Shown here: positions 56,980 to 64,000 of the stretch, one piece after another
Layout of the letters: each line of letters opens with the position of its first letter
Position numbering within the stretch: the stretch's first letter is position 1
DNA from: Oerskovia sp042887685
Lineage (GTDB): Bacteria; Actinomycetota; Actinomycetes; Actinomycetales; Cellulomonadaceae
Reading direction: 5' to 3'
DNA: 64,000 nucleotides
Assembly: GCF_042887685.1 (NCBI RefSeq)
Contig: NZ_JBHVOS010000019.1
Location: 44,526-108,525, forward strand
Notes under the pieces: model-generated
Told to the model about the DNA's origin: nothing
What the model saw: the letters and a program-made list of their open reading frames with translations, nothing else
The model's database searches: none
Program-made: the position numbers and the translations under genes

Positions 56980-58368
56980 TCAGCTCACGTTGTCCGTGTA
57001 CTCCACGTCCTTGGTCTCCTTGCTCACGAGCAGCGCCACGAGCGTCAGGACCGACATGGCCGACAGGTAGACCCCGACCAGCACGGGCGAGCCGTCCGCC
57101 TGCTCCCACAGCGCGACCGCGATGAACGGCGCGACCGCCGCGCCGAGGATCGACGACAGGTTGTAAGCGATCGCCGAGCCGGTGTACCGGACGTTGGCGG
57201 GGAAGAGCTCGGGCAGGATCGCGGCCATGGGGCCGAACGTCAGGCCCATGAGCGTGAAGCCCACCACGAGGAGCGCCATGACGCCCACGGTCCCGCCCGT
57301 GAACAGCGGCACGAACAGGGCGCCGAACGCGATGATCGCGACCGTCGTCCAGATGAGGTGCTTGCGCCGCCCGAACCTCTCGGCCATCGGCCCGGAGACG
57401 AGCGTGAAGATCCCGAAGAACACGACGCCGACGATGAGCATCACGAGGAAGTCGGTGCGCTCGTAGCCCAGGCCCGGCGCGCCGCCGCTCCCCGCGGGGA
57501 CCTCTGCGGGCGCGGTGCCGAACGTCAGCGTGAACGTCGTCATGAGGTAGAACAGCACGTAGGTCGCGAGCATGATGAACGTGCCGAGCACGATCTGGCG
57601 CCACGAGCTGCGGAACACCTGCGCCACGGGCAGCTTGGCGACCGCGCCGGTCTCGACGACCTTCTGGAACGAGGGGCTCTCGACCAGGCGCAGCCGCACC
57701 CACAGGCCCACGATCACGAGCAGCGCGCTGGCCAGGAACGGCACGCGCCAGCCCCACGAGGAGAACTGCTCGTCGGTCAGCGTCTCGGCCAGGACCAGGA
57801 ACGTGGTGTTCGCGAGGATGAACCCGATCGGGGCGCCGAGCTGGGGGAACGTGCCCCAGATCGCGCGCTTGCCCGCGGGGGCGTTCTCGGTCGCGAGCAG
57901 CGCTGCGCCGCTCCACTCGCCGCCGAGCCCGAGGCCCTGGCAGAAGCGCATGAGGACCAGCAGCGCGGGCGCGAGCACCGACCAGCCGGGGGTCGACGAC
58001 GGTGGCAGCAGGCCGATGAGGAACGTCGCGACGCCCATGGTCAGCAGCGAGGCGACGAGCGTGCCCTTGCGGCCGATCCGGTCGCCGTAGTGGCCGAACA
58101 CGATCGACCCGAGGGGCCGTGCGACGAACGCGACGCCGAACACCGCGAACGACGCGAGGAGCTGGGACGTGCTGCCGTCGAGCGCCGAGAAGAACACGGC
58201 CGGGAAGACGAGGACCGCGGCGGTCGCGTACGCGTAGAAGTCGTAGAACTCGATCGAGGTGCCGATGAGGCTCGCGAAGATCACGCGCCCCTTGCTGTTG
58301 GCGGGGACGTCCGGGGTGCCGGTCGTGCCGGAGGGGTCGGCGGTCGAGTGTGCTGCCGTCGTGGTCAC
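56980..58368 (-). CDS. MFS transporter, metabolite:H+ symporter type
   Basis: The protein is 462 residues from GTG 58368 with CAGGAGCACC upstream. Twelve helices are expected. The MHS (ShiA/KgtP-like) motifs are TSIEFYDFYAYATAAVLVFP, GHYGDRIGRKGTLVASLL (loop 2-3), RFCQGLGLGGEWSGAALLATENAP and FPQLGAPIGFILAN. Such transporters import dicarboxylates, shikimate or osmolytes with H+. Its place next to the GH3 operon does not prove sugar transport. It is convergent with the GH3 operon, 53 bases apart. Confidence 0.9.
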   Translation of the reverse strand: MTTTAAHSTADPSGTTGTPDVPANSKGRVIFASLIGTSIEFYDFYAYATAAVLVFPAVFFSALDGSTSQLLASFAVFGVAFVARPLGSIVFGHYGDRIGRKGTLVASLLTMGVATFLIGLLPPSSTPGWSVLAPALLVLMRFCQGLGLGGEWSGAALLATENAPAGKRAIWGTFPQLGAPIGFILANTTFLVLAETLTDEQFSSWGWRVPFLASALLVIVGLWVRLRLVESPSFQKVVETGAVAKLPVAQVFRSSWRQIVLGTFIMLATYVLFYLMTTFTLTFGTAPAEVPAGSGGAPGLGYERTDFLVMLIVGVVFFGIFTLVSGPMAERFGRRKHLIWTTVAIIAFGALFVPLFTGGTVGVMALLVVGFTLMGLTFGPMAAILPELFPANVRYTGSAIAYNLSSILGAAVAPFIAVALWEQADGSPVLVGVYLSAMSVLTLVALLVSKETKDVEYTDNVS

Positions 58369-58600
58369 GGAGGTGCTCCTGCGGGGTTCGGGGAAGCGTC
58401 GAGGAGGTCCCCTGGGCATCGAGGGGGACCGTACTACCCGGTAACTTCGCGTCCCACGGTAAGGACGGCGACCGCAGGGCGAGCAGGGCGTCTCGCGATG
58501 TGGTCACCCTGCGCCGGGGCTAGCCCGGGACCGAGGCCCGCCCGGACCACCAGGACCCGCAGGGCATGATGGGAGGACGACCCCCACACGAAGGAGAACC

Positions 58601-59638
58601 ATGCCCCTGCCCCTCCAGCCCACCCTGGACTTCGTCACCGGGCTGCCCAAGGCCGAGCTCCATCTGCACCTCGAGGGCACCCTCGAACCGGACCTCAAGC
58701 TGCGCCTCGCCGAGCGCAACGGCATCGACATCGGCCAGACCACGGTCGAGGAGGTGCAGGCGACGTACAGGTTCACCGACCTCACGAGCTTCCTCGCGGT
58801 GTACTACCCGGCCATGGACGTCCTGCAGACCGAGGACGACTTCTTCGAGCTCGCCCACGCGTACCTCCTGCGCGCGGCCGCGAACGGCGTCAAGCACGCC
58901 GAGATGTTCTTCGACCCCCAGGCGCACACCGCGCGCGGCGTCCCGTTCGAGGCCGTCGTCAAGGGCTACCACCGGGCCGCGGCCGCCGCGGCCGACTTCG
59001 GCGTCGACGCCGACCTCATCCTGTGCTTCCTGCGCGACCTCTCGGCCGAGAGCGCCGCCGAGACGCTCGAGGCCTCGGTGCCGTTCAAGGACCTCATCCT
59101 GGGCGTGGGCCTGGACTCCGACGAGCGCGGCAACCCGCCCGAGAAGTTCACCGCGGTCTTCGCCCGCGCCCGCGAGCTCGGCTACCGCCTGACGATGCAC
59201 TGCGACATCGACCAGGTCGGCAGCATCGACAACATCCGCACCGTGCTGGAGACCATCGAGGTCGACCGCATCGACCACGGCACCAACATCGTCGAGGACC
59301 CCGCGCTCGTGGCCGAGGTCAAGGCCCGCGGCATCGGCCTGACGAGCTGCCCCGTGTCGAACAGCTTCGTGACCGACGACATGAAGGCCGTCGAGGTCGC
59401 CCAGCTCCTGCGCGACGGCGTCAAGATCACGATCAACTCCGACGACCCGGCCTACTTCGGCGGGTACGTGGCCGACAACTACGCCGCGGTCGCGGTCAAG
59501 GCCGGCCTCACGTCCGAAGAGGTCGTGACGCTCGCGAAGAACTCGTTCGAGGCCTCGTGGATCGACGCGGAGCGTCGCGCGGCGTACCTCGAGGAGATCG
59601 ACCGCTACGTCGAGCAGTACGAGCCCACCCAGGCATGA
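58601..59638 (+). CDS. Adenosine/adenine deaminase-family protein with altered catalytic motif
   Basis: The protein is 345 residues. The zinc site HLH (21-23) lies in PKAELHLHLEGTLEP, and MFFDPQAHT, IDHGTNIVED, SCPVSNSF and NSDDPAYFGGYV match the adenine deaminase branch of this family. However, the HAGE motif is replaced by MHCDIDQ (His200, Cys201, Asp202, Ile203, Asp204), so the usual catalytic Glu is absent. It could act on a different purine or use another proton shuttle. AAGGAGAACC precedes the ATG. Two hairpins follow. Confidence 0.85.
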   Translation: MPLPLQPTLDFVTGLPKAELHLHLEGTLEPDLKLRLAERNGIDIGQTTVEEVQATYRFTDLTSFLAVYYPAMDVLQTEDDFFELAHAYLLRAAANGVKHAEMFFDPQAHTARGVPFEAVVKGYHRAAAAAADFGVDADLILCFLRDLSAESAAETLEASVPFKDLILGVGLDSDERGNPPEKFTAVFARARELGYRLTMHCDIDQVGSIDNIRTVLETIEVDRIDHGTNIVEDPALVAEVKARGIGLTSCPVSNSFVTDDMKAVEVAQLLRDGVKITINSDDPAYFGGYVADNYAAVAVKAGLTSEEVVTLAKNSFEASWIDAERRAAYLEEIDRYVEQYEPTQA

Positions 59639-59644
59639 CAAGCT

Positions 59645-59745
59645 GCCCGACGGCGGAGCGCGCCTCACGCGCGAGGCGACCCTCCGCCGTCGGGCACCCC
59701 GGGCACCCCGGGCATGTCAGTCCTGCCGGGCAAGTCCGGCAGGAC
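59645..59745 (+). terminator. Terminator pair after the deaminase gene
   Basis: GCCCGACGGCGGAG (59645-59658) pairs perfectly with 59682-59695 (14 bp, 23-base loop containing its own CGCGCCTC/GAGGCG-type pairing). A second hairpin GTCCTGCCGG (59720-59729) / CCGGCAGGAC (59736-59745) follows. The first contains the GCCCGACGGCG repeat in both orientations. Confidence 0.75.
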
Positions 59746-59839
59746 GACGGCCGTGCGACCCGCCCGTGCCGACCGCGTTCCTGCTGGTCAGCGACCGCTC
59801 GGGGCGGGCGTCGTCGTCGGGCGGGCCCCGGTGGGTGAA

Positions 59840-59845
59840 TAATCT
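59840..59845 (+). promoter_or_regulatory. Candidate -10 for murA
   Basis: TAATCT at 59840-59845 lies in the only AT-rich spot of the 340-bp interval before murA. It would give a leader of roughly 125 bases. No clear -35 is present. Confidence 0.35.
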
Positions 59846-59978
59846 TCGGATGCCCTGCGTTGGGGCACGGGGGAGTGCGGCACCGCGAGCGGTACCGCAC
59901 GACGGCACGGGCGGGCAGCCCGCGCCGGACGCACGACCATCCGGACGATCCTCGAGAGAGCTAGGCGACCACGACCAC

Positions 59979-61295
59979 ATGAACGATCTGCTGTACGTCA
60001 ACGGCGGCACTCCGCTCAACGGGACCATCACCGTGCGGGGGGCGAAGAACTTCGTCTCCAAGGCGATGGTGGCCTCCCTGCTCGGGGAGGGGCCGAGCGT
60101 GCTGCGGAACGTGCCGCAGATCCGCGACGTCGGCGTCGTGACGGGACTGCTCGAGCTGCACGGCGTCAAGGTCGTCTCGGACGAGGCCGGGGGCGTCCTG
60201 CACCTCGACCCGACCGACGTCGAGTCGGCGCACGTCGCGGACATCGACGCGCACGCCGGGTCGAGCCGCATCCCGATCCTCTTCTGCGGCCCGCTCCTGC
60301 ACCGCCTGGGCGAGGCGTTCATCCCGGACCTGGGCGGCTGCCGCATCGGCGACCGGCCCATCAACTACCACCTGGACATCCTGCGCCAGTTCGGCGCCGT
60401 CGTGGACAAGCGCGAGCAGGGCATCCACATCCGCGCCCCGCGCCGCCTCCAGGGCACCAAGATCTCCCTGCCCTACCCGAGCGTGGGCGCGACCGAGCAG
60501 CTCCTGCTCACGGCCGTGCGCGCCGAGGGCATCACCGAGCTGTCGGGCGCCGCGATCGAGCCCGAGATCATGGACCTCATCGCCGTCCTGCAGAAGATGG
60601 GCGCGATCATCTCGGTCGACACCGACCGCGTGATCCGCATCGAGGGCGTCGACAAGCTCATGGGCTACCAGCACACGGCCCTCGGCGACCGCATCGAGGC
60701 GGCGTCCTGGGGGTCCGCGGCCCTCGCGACCGGCGGCGACATCACCGTCAAGGGCGCGACGCAGCCCGAGATGATGACGTTCCTCAACACGTTCCGGAAG
60801 GTCGGCGGCGAGTTCGAGGTCGAGGAGGACGGCATCCGGTTCTACCACCCGGGCGGCGACCTCAACGCGATCGTGCTCGAGACCGCGGTGCACCCCGGCT
60901 TCATGACGGACTGGCAGCAGCCCCTCGTCGTGGCGCTCACGCAGGCCAAGGGCCTGTCGATCGTCCACGAGACGGTCTACGAGAACCGCTTCGGCTTCAC
61001 GGACGCGCTGCGCGGCATGGGCGCGACCATCCAGGTCTACAAGGAGTGCCTGGGCGGCCTGCCGTGCCGGTTCGGGCAGCGCAACTTCCACCACTCGGCC
61101 GTCATCTCCGGCCCCACCCCTCTGTCCGCGGCCGACATCGAGGTCCCGGACCTGCGCGGCGGGTTCAGCCACCTCATCGCGGCGCTCGCGGCCAAGGGGA
61201 CCTCGACGGTGCGGGGGATCGGCCTGATCGACCGCGGGTACGAGTACTTCCAGGACAAGCTCGAGGCGCTGGGCGCGGACGTCAGCCGAGGCTGA
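59979..61295 (+). CDS. murA: UDP-N-acetylglucosamine 1-carboxyvinyltransferase
   Basis: The protein is 438 residues. RGAKNFVSKAMVASLL has the conserved Lys-Asn. The active-site loop GGCRIGDRPINYHL carries Cys121, as in most bacteria and unlike the Asp of mycobacteria. QPEMMTFLNTFRKVGG and PDLRGGFSHLIAALAAKG complete the EPT fold. It catalyses the first committed step of peptidoglycan synthesis in the cytosol. ATG 59979 is chosen; an upstream extension has no support. The next bases enter the second assembly-gap region. Confidence 0.95.
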   Translation: MNDLLYVNGGTPLNGTITVRGAKNFVSKAMVASLLGEGPSVLRNVPQIRDVGVVTGLLELHGVKVVSDEAGGVLHLDPTDVESAHVADIDAHAGSSRIPILFCGPLLHRLGEAFIPDLGGCRIGDRPINYHLDILRQFGAVVDKREQGIHIRAPRRLQGTKISLPYPSVGATEQLLLTAVRAEGITELSGAAIEPEIMDLIAVLQKMGAIISVDTDRVIRIEGVDKLMGYQHTALGDRIEAASWGSAALATGGDITVKGATQPEMMTFLNTFRKVGGEFEVEEDGIRFYHPGGDLNAIVLETAVHPGFMTDWQQPLVVALTQAKGLSIVHETVYENRFGFTDALRGMGATIQVYKECLGGLPCRFGQRNFHHSAVISGPTPLSAADIEVPDLRGGFSHLIAALAAKGTSTVRGIGLIDRGYEYFQDKLEALGADVSRG

Positions 61296-61706
61296 CCCCG
61301 GCCTCCCGGCCTCCTGGCCCCCGGCCTCCCGGCGGCTCGGGAGGGCCAGCCGGGGGCTCCGGCACCCGACGGGCGCGGGGGGGGGGGGCGGCCCCCCCCC
61401 CCCCCCGGGCGGGCGCCCCCGCGGGGCCCCCGCGCCCCGGCGGGGGAGCGCCCGNNNNNNNNNNGGGGGCGCGGCGGACCGCCGCGGCCCCCCCCGCCCC
61501 CCCGGCCCCCGGCCCCCCGGCCCCCGGGGGGGGGGGGGGGGGCGGGGGGGGCCCCCCCCCCCCCCGGGGGGGGGGGGGGGCCCCCCCCCCCCCCGCGCCC
61601 GGCGTCGTCCTCACAGGCGTTCCACAGGCTCACGTCATCTTCCGCGCAGGTCCGCGGACCACAGTGGGTGCACGGGCGAACGGCTCGCCCGGGCTGGAGG
61701 AGCGAC
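61296..61706. other. Gene-free region with assembly gap and homopolymer artefacts
   Basis: Ten N at 61455-61464 are flanked by long G and C runs (about 61378-61410 and 61480-61590) that cannot be trusted. The left side has a palindrome-like GGCCTCCCGG repeat; the right side resumes with normal sequence near 61600. An rRNA or other gene could be missing, so murA's downstream neighbour is unknown. Confidence 0.8.
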
Positions 61707-61973
61707 ATGTCGAGCGAGCGGCCGTCCGAGACGTCCCCCGAGAACACCCCCGCACCGCGTGCACCCCGTCGGCGGGCGCTGACCTGGGGAGCGGGAGCCC
61801 TGACCTTCAGCGTCCTCACCCTCGGCGGGCTCGCGCTGAGCGCCCCCGCGGGGACCGGCGGGAACGCACCCGCGACGGACGCGGGCACCGGGGCGACGGC
61901 AGGGCAGGCGACCTCCGTGACCGGTGCGGCCACCAGCGCGGACGACATGACAAACGTCATCGAGCAACGGTGA
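61707..61973 (+). CDS. Small exported or membrane protein, unknown
   Basis: The protein is 88 residues from ATG 61707 after GGAGGAGCGAC. The tail is Ser/Pro/Arg-rich (APRAPRRRALT), followed by one hydrophobic segment (GALTFSVLTLGGLALSAPA) and an Ala/Gly/Thr-rich end. The twin-Arg-like RRR followed by a helix resembles a signal anchor, so the C-terminus is likely outside. No family was recognised. It lies upstream of the ABC operon with 66 bases between. Confidence 0.65.
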   Translation: MSSERPSETSPENTPAPRAPRRRALTWGAGALTFSVLTLGGLALSAPAGTGGNAPATDAGTGATAGQATSVTGAATSADDMTNVIEQR

Positions 61974-62039
61974 CGAACCCGACGGAACGGATGACGGGGC
62001 GCACTGCCTGACCTCTCTCGCCGGCACCAGGCTGGAGGC

Positions 62040-63071
62040 ATGGACAACGACACCTCCGGCAGCGGCACCGCGGGCCGCACCCCCTCCCCGGACGACCTCG
62101 TCATCGACGTGCGCGGCCTGCGCCGCAGGTACGCGAGCAGCTCGCGCGGCACCAAGGGCTTCGAGGCCGTCGCGGGCGTGGACCTCCAGGTCCGGCGCGG
62201 CGAGCTGTTCGCGCTCCTCGGGACCAACGGCGCGGGCAAGACGTCGCTCCTGGAGGTCGTCGAAGGGCTGGCACGTCCCACGGGCGGCACGGTCCAGGTC
62301 TTCGGCAAGGACCCCTACCGCCAGCGTGCCCAGGTCCGCCCCCGCATCGGGATCATGCTGCAGGAGGCGGGGTTCCCGTCCGACCTGACGGCGATCGAGA
62401 CCGCGCGCATGTGGGCCGGGACGCTCACGGCCCCGCGCCCCGTCGAGGAGGCCCTCGACCTGGTCGCGCTGCGCGGCCGCGCGGACGTCATGGTGAGCTC
62501 GCTCTCGGGCGGTGAGCGACGCCGTCTGGACCTCGCCCTCGCGCTGCTCGGGCGCCCCGAGGTCCTGTTCCTCGACGAGCCGACCACGGGGCTCGACCCC
62601 GAGAGCCGCCGCTCGGCCTGGGACCTGGTGCGCGGGCTGCTCGACGACGGCACGACCGTCGTCCTCACGACCCACTACCTGGAGGAGGCCGAGCGCCTCG
62701 CCGACCGCCTCGCGATCATGCACGGTGGACGGATCGTCCAGGAGGGCACGGTCGCGGACATCGTCGAGGCCGAGCCCTCGTTCGTGCACCTCGACGAGGA
62801 GAGCGTGCGACCCCACCTGACGGACCTGCCGCTGCTGCCCGGGGAGACGCTCACGCGCGTCGAGGGCGGCACGCTCTCGATCGCGACGCGCGACCTCCAG
62901 CGCACCCTCGCCGTGCTGCTGGCCTGGGCGACCGACCGTGACGTGACCTTCGGCCGCATCGAGGCGCGTCCGGCGTCGCTCGAGCAGGCCTTCCTCGCCA
63001 TCGCGGACGGGCCGGGCACCGCCCGCCCCGGGCTCGCGTCCACCACCGACCCGACGGAGCGTGCCGCATGA
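62040..63071 (+). CDS. ABC transporter ATP-binding protein (ABC-2 exporter)
   Basis: The protein is 343 residues. Walker A is GTNGAGKTSL, the Q-loop region IMLQEAGF, the ABC signature LSGGERRRLDLALALLG, Walker B VLFLDEPTTGLDPESRR, and the H-loop TTHYLEEAERLADR. The C-terminal 100 residues are a DrrA-like regulatory region. It drives export with the downstream permease. CTGGAGGC is the ribosome binding site. The stop overlaps the permease start by 4 bases. Confidence 0.94.
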   Translation: MDNDTSGSGTAGRTPSPDDLVIDVRGLRRRYASSSRGTKGFEAVAGVDLQVRRGELFALLGTNGAGKTSLLEVVEGLARPTGGTVQVFGKDPYRQRAQVRPRIGIMLQEAGFPSDLTAIETARMWAGTLTAPRPVEEALDLVALRGRADVMVSSLSGGERRRLDLALALLGRPEVLFLDEPTTGLDPESRRSAWDLVRGLLDDGTTVVLTTHYLEEAERLADRLAIMHGGRIVQEGTVADIVEAEPSFVHLDEESVRPHLTDLPLLPGETLTRVEGGTLSIATRDLQRTLAVLLAWATDRDVTFGRIEARPASLEQAFLAIADGPGTARPGLASTTDPTERAA

Positions 63072-63940
63072 CCACCCTCGCCCCCACCTCGACCCGCCCC
63101 TCGGGCGCCCCCTCGACGCCGCGCTCCTCGAGCGCCCTCACCGGGTCGCTGCGCCGCATCGGCGCGCTCGTCCGTGCCGAGACCCGGCTCCTCCTGCGCA
63201 ACCGCACGGCCCTGTTCAACGGGGTGCTGCTCGCTCCGGCCATGGTGGCGTTCCTGCACTTCTCGGGCGCGTTCGAGGCCTTCGTGGGGGACGACGCGGG
63301 AGCGTCGATCATCGGCGCGTTCGCGCTCACGAGCCTCATCTGCTTCGCGCTCATGTTCGTCGTGTACTACAACCTGGCCAGCGCCTACGTGGCTCGGCGC
63401 GAGGAGCTGGTGCTCAAGCGGCTGCGGACCGGGCAGTGCTCCGACGCCGAGATCCTGGCGGGGGCCGCGACGCCCGCGGTCGTGACGATGCTGGGCCAGC
63501 TCGTCCTGGGAGGCGCCGCGATCGCGCTGTGGATCGGCCTCGACGTCCCGGCGAACGTCGTGCTCCTGCTCGTCGCGGTCCTCGGGGGGACGTTCGTCTT
63601 CGCGGCGCTCGCGGCCGCGAGCACGGCGTTCACGCGCACGGTCGAGACTGCCCAGCTCTCGACGCTGCCGATCATGGCCCTCGCGCTGCTCCTGTCCGGG
63701 ACGACCCTCCCGCTCACGCTGCTCCCCGAGCGCCTCCAGAGCCTCGCCGAGCTCACGCCCCTGCACCCGGTGGCCGAGCTCCTGACGATCGGGCTCACGG
63801 GTCTGGGGCCCGACGGCGTCGCGGTGGGCTTCGGGGAGACGTTCGCCCTGGCAGCACAGCCCCTCGCGGTCCTGGCCGCCTGGTGCGTGCTCGGCGCGTG
63901 GCTCGCTACCCGGTACATGCGCTGGGAGCCGCGTCGGTGA
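63068..63940 (+). CDS. ABC-2 type permease
   Basis: The protein is 290 residues with six hydrophobic segments and a Ser/Pro-rich N-terminus. VRAETRLLLRNRTALFNGVLLAPAMVAFLHF is the first coupling and membrane region (in pieces), and LTLLPERLQSLAELTPLHPVAELL is the amphipathic ABC-2 motif before the last helix. It pairs with the ATPase in the typical DrrAB-like exporter. Its stop overlaps the start of the next gene (GTGA at 63937-63940). Confidence 0.92.
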   Translation: MTTLAPTSTRPSGAPSTPRSSSALTGSLRRIGALVRAETRLLLRNRTALFNGVLLAPAMVAFLHFSGAFEAFVGDDAGASIIGAFALTSLICFALMFVVYYNLASAYVARREELVLKRLRTGQCSDAEILAGAATPAVVTMLGQLVLGGAAIALWIGLDVPANVVLLLVAVLGGTFVFAALAAASTAFTRTVETAQLSTLPIMALALLLSGTTLPLTLLPERLQSLAELTPLHPVAELLTIGLTGLGPDGVAVGFGETFALAAQPLAVLAAWCVLGAWLATRYMRWEPRR

Positions 63941-64000
63941 GTCCTGCCGGCGGCGCCCCCGAAGGGGTGGCCGAGGACGGGGTCGCGGTCGTTCCCCGCC
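63937..64000 (+). CDS. Start of a further operon gene (cut by window edge), probable sensor kinase
   Basis: A GTG at 63937 overlaps the permease stop. Only 21 residues are visible, including EDGVAVVPR. In actinobacteria this slot after an ABC-2 ATPase/permease pair is often a DesK-type histidine kinase followed by its regulator. That identity is context only; the sequence itself shows no domain. Confidence 0.4.
   Translation, partial: MSPAGGAPEGVAEDGVAVVPR

Noticed and set aside
53693..58507. Very long reverse-strand frame opposite the GH3 and MFS genes (over 1,600 codons)
   Set aside because: It spans two convincing plus-strand genes and one real minus-strand gene in another frame; its peptide is Arg/Gly/Val/Leu-rich as expected of antisense GC-rich coding DNA.

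Overview
The window is high-GC DNA (apart from one AT-richer patch near 49-50 kb) from an actinobacterium. Family-level clues are mycothiol-type and IclR/NdgR-type genes, a leuCD operon with a divergent IclR regulator, DUF3516 helicase, Acg-type nitroreductase, many GTG starts and ATGA/GTGA start-stop overlaps. Cellulomonadaceae or Promicromonosporaceae (Cellulomonas, Oerskovia or Cellulosimicrobium-like) seems most likely, but this is judged by gene style, not by a search. It is a draft scaffold: two 10-N gaps (8623-8632 and 61455-61464) are flanked by artefactual G/C homopolymers.

Layout. 1-5 kb: end of kdpD and kdpE (potassium sensing), a zinc-ribbon protein, an SDR oxidoreductase, a bile-acid-symporter-like transporter, and a divergent DoxX/HxlR pair. 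5-6.4 kb: lipoprotein, DUF2975-like membrane protein and small HTH regulator, translationally coupled and headed by a perfect 14-bp palindrome. 6.5-10.3 kb: sufE, a DUF1254 gene, an assembly gap, sseA and ybaK. 10.4-13.3 kb: remnant of a WXG100-like gene joined to a lipoprotein gene, a VIT1/CCC1 transporter, and an Acg-like nitroreductase with a DosR-box-like palindrome. 13.3-22 kb: DUF3516 helicase, YdeI-like protein, alanine/glycine:cation symporter, phosphotransferase, putative DNA glycosylase and membrane proteins. 21.8-28.2 kb: methionine aminopeptidase divergent from an XRE regulator, a two-gene fluoride channel cluster with a universal stress protein, aldo/keto reductase, DUF418-type membrane protein and a methyltransferase.

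28-38 kb: FAH hydrolase, glutaminase with a STAS tail, gltX-HAD, a LysR/YeiH divergent pair, two small-molecule enzymes, then tRNA-Gln(CTG) and two identical tRNA-Glu(CTC). 38-49 kb: nitronate monooxygenase, PH-domain membrane protein, ndgR/leuCD, an LLM flavin oxidoreductase, DUF808 protein and lpdA. Two intergenic regions here (44.66-44.97 and 47.00-47.40 kb) hold arrays of a 12-bp core phased every 22 bp, in head-to-head inverted pairs; this is the most unusual structure in the window. 49-50.3 kb: an AT-richer insert with a membrane-anchored HNH endonuclease. 50.3-58.4 kb: GNAT, then a TetR regulator divergent from two GH3 glycosidases (the second circularly permuted and membrane-anchored) and an MHS-type MFS transporter. 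58.6-64 kb: adenosine/adenine deaminase-family protein lacking the HAGE motif, murA, a gap, and an ABC-2 exporter operon that runs into a gene (probably a histidine kinase) cut by the window edge.

Repeats are a theme. An 11-mer GCCCGACGGCG recurs at least 17 times on both strands, mostly in terminators and at both sides of the first assembly gap, and also inside coding regions. A GAGACGGGT palindrome family recurs at two helicase/phosphotransferase junctions. There are tandem repeats of 17 bp (6458) and 18 bp (37187). No CRISPR array, prophage or insertion sequence was recognised.
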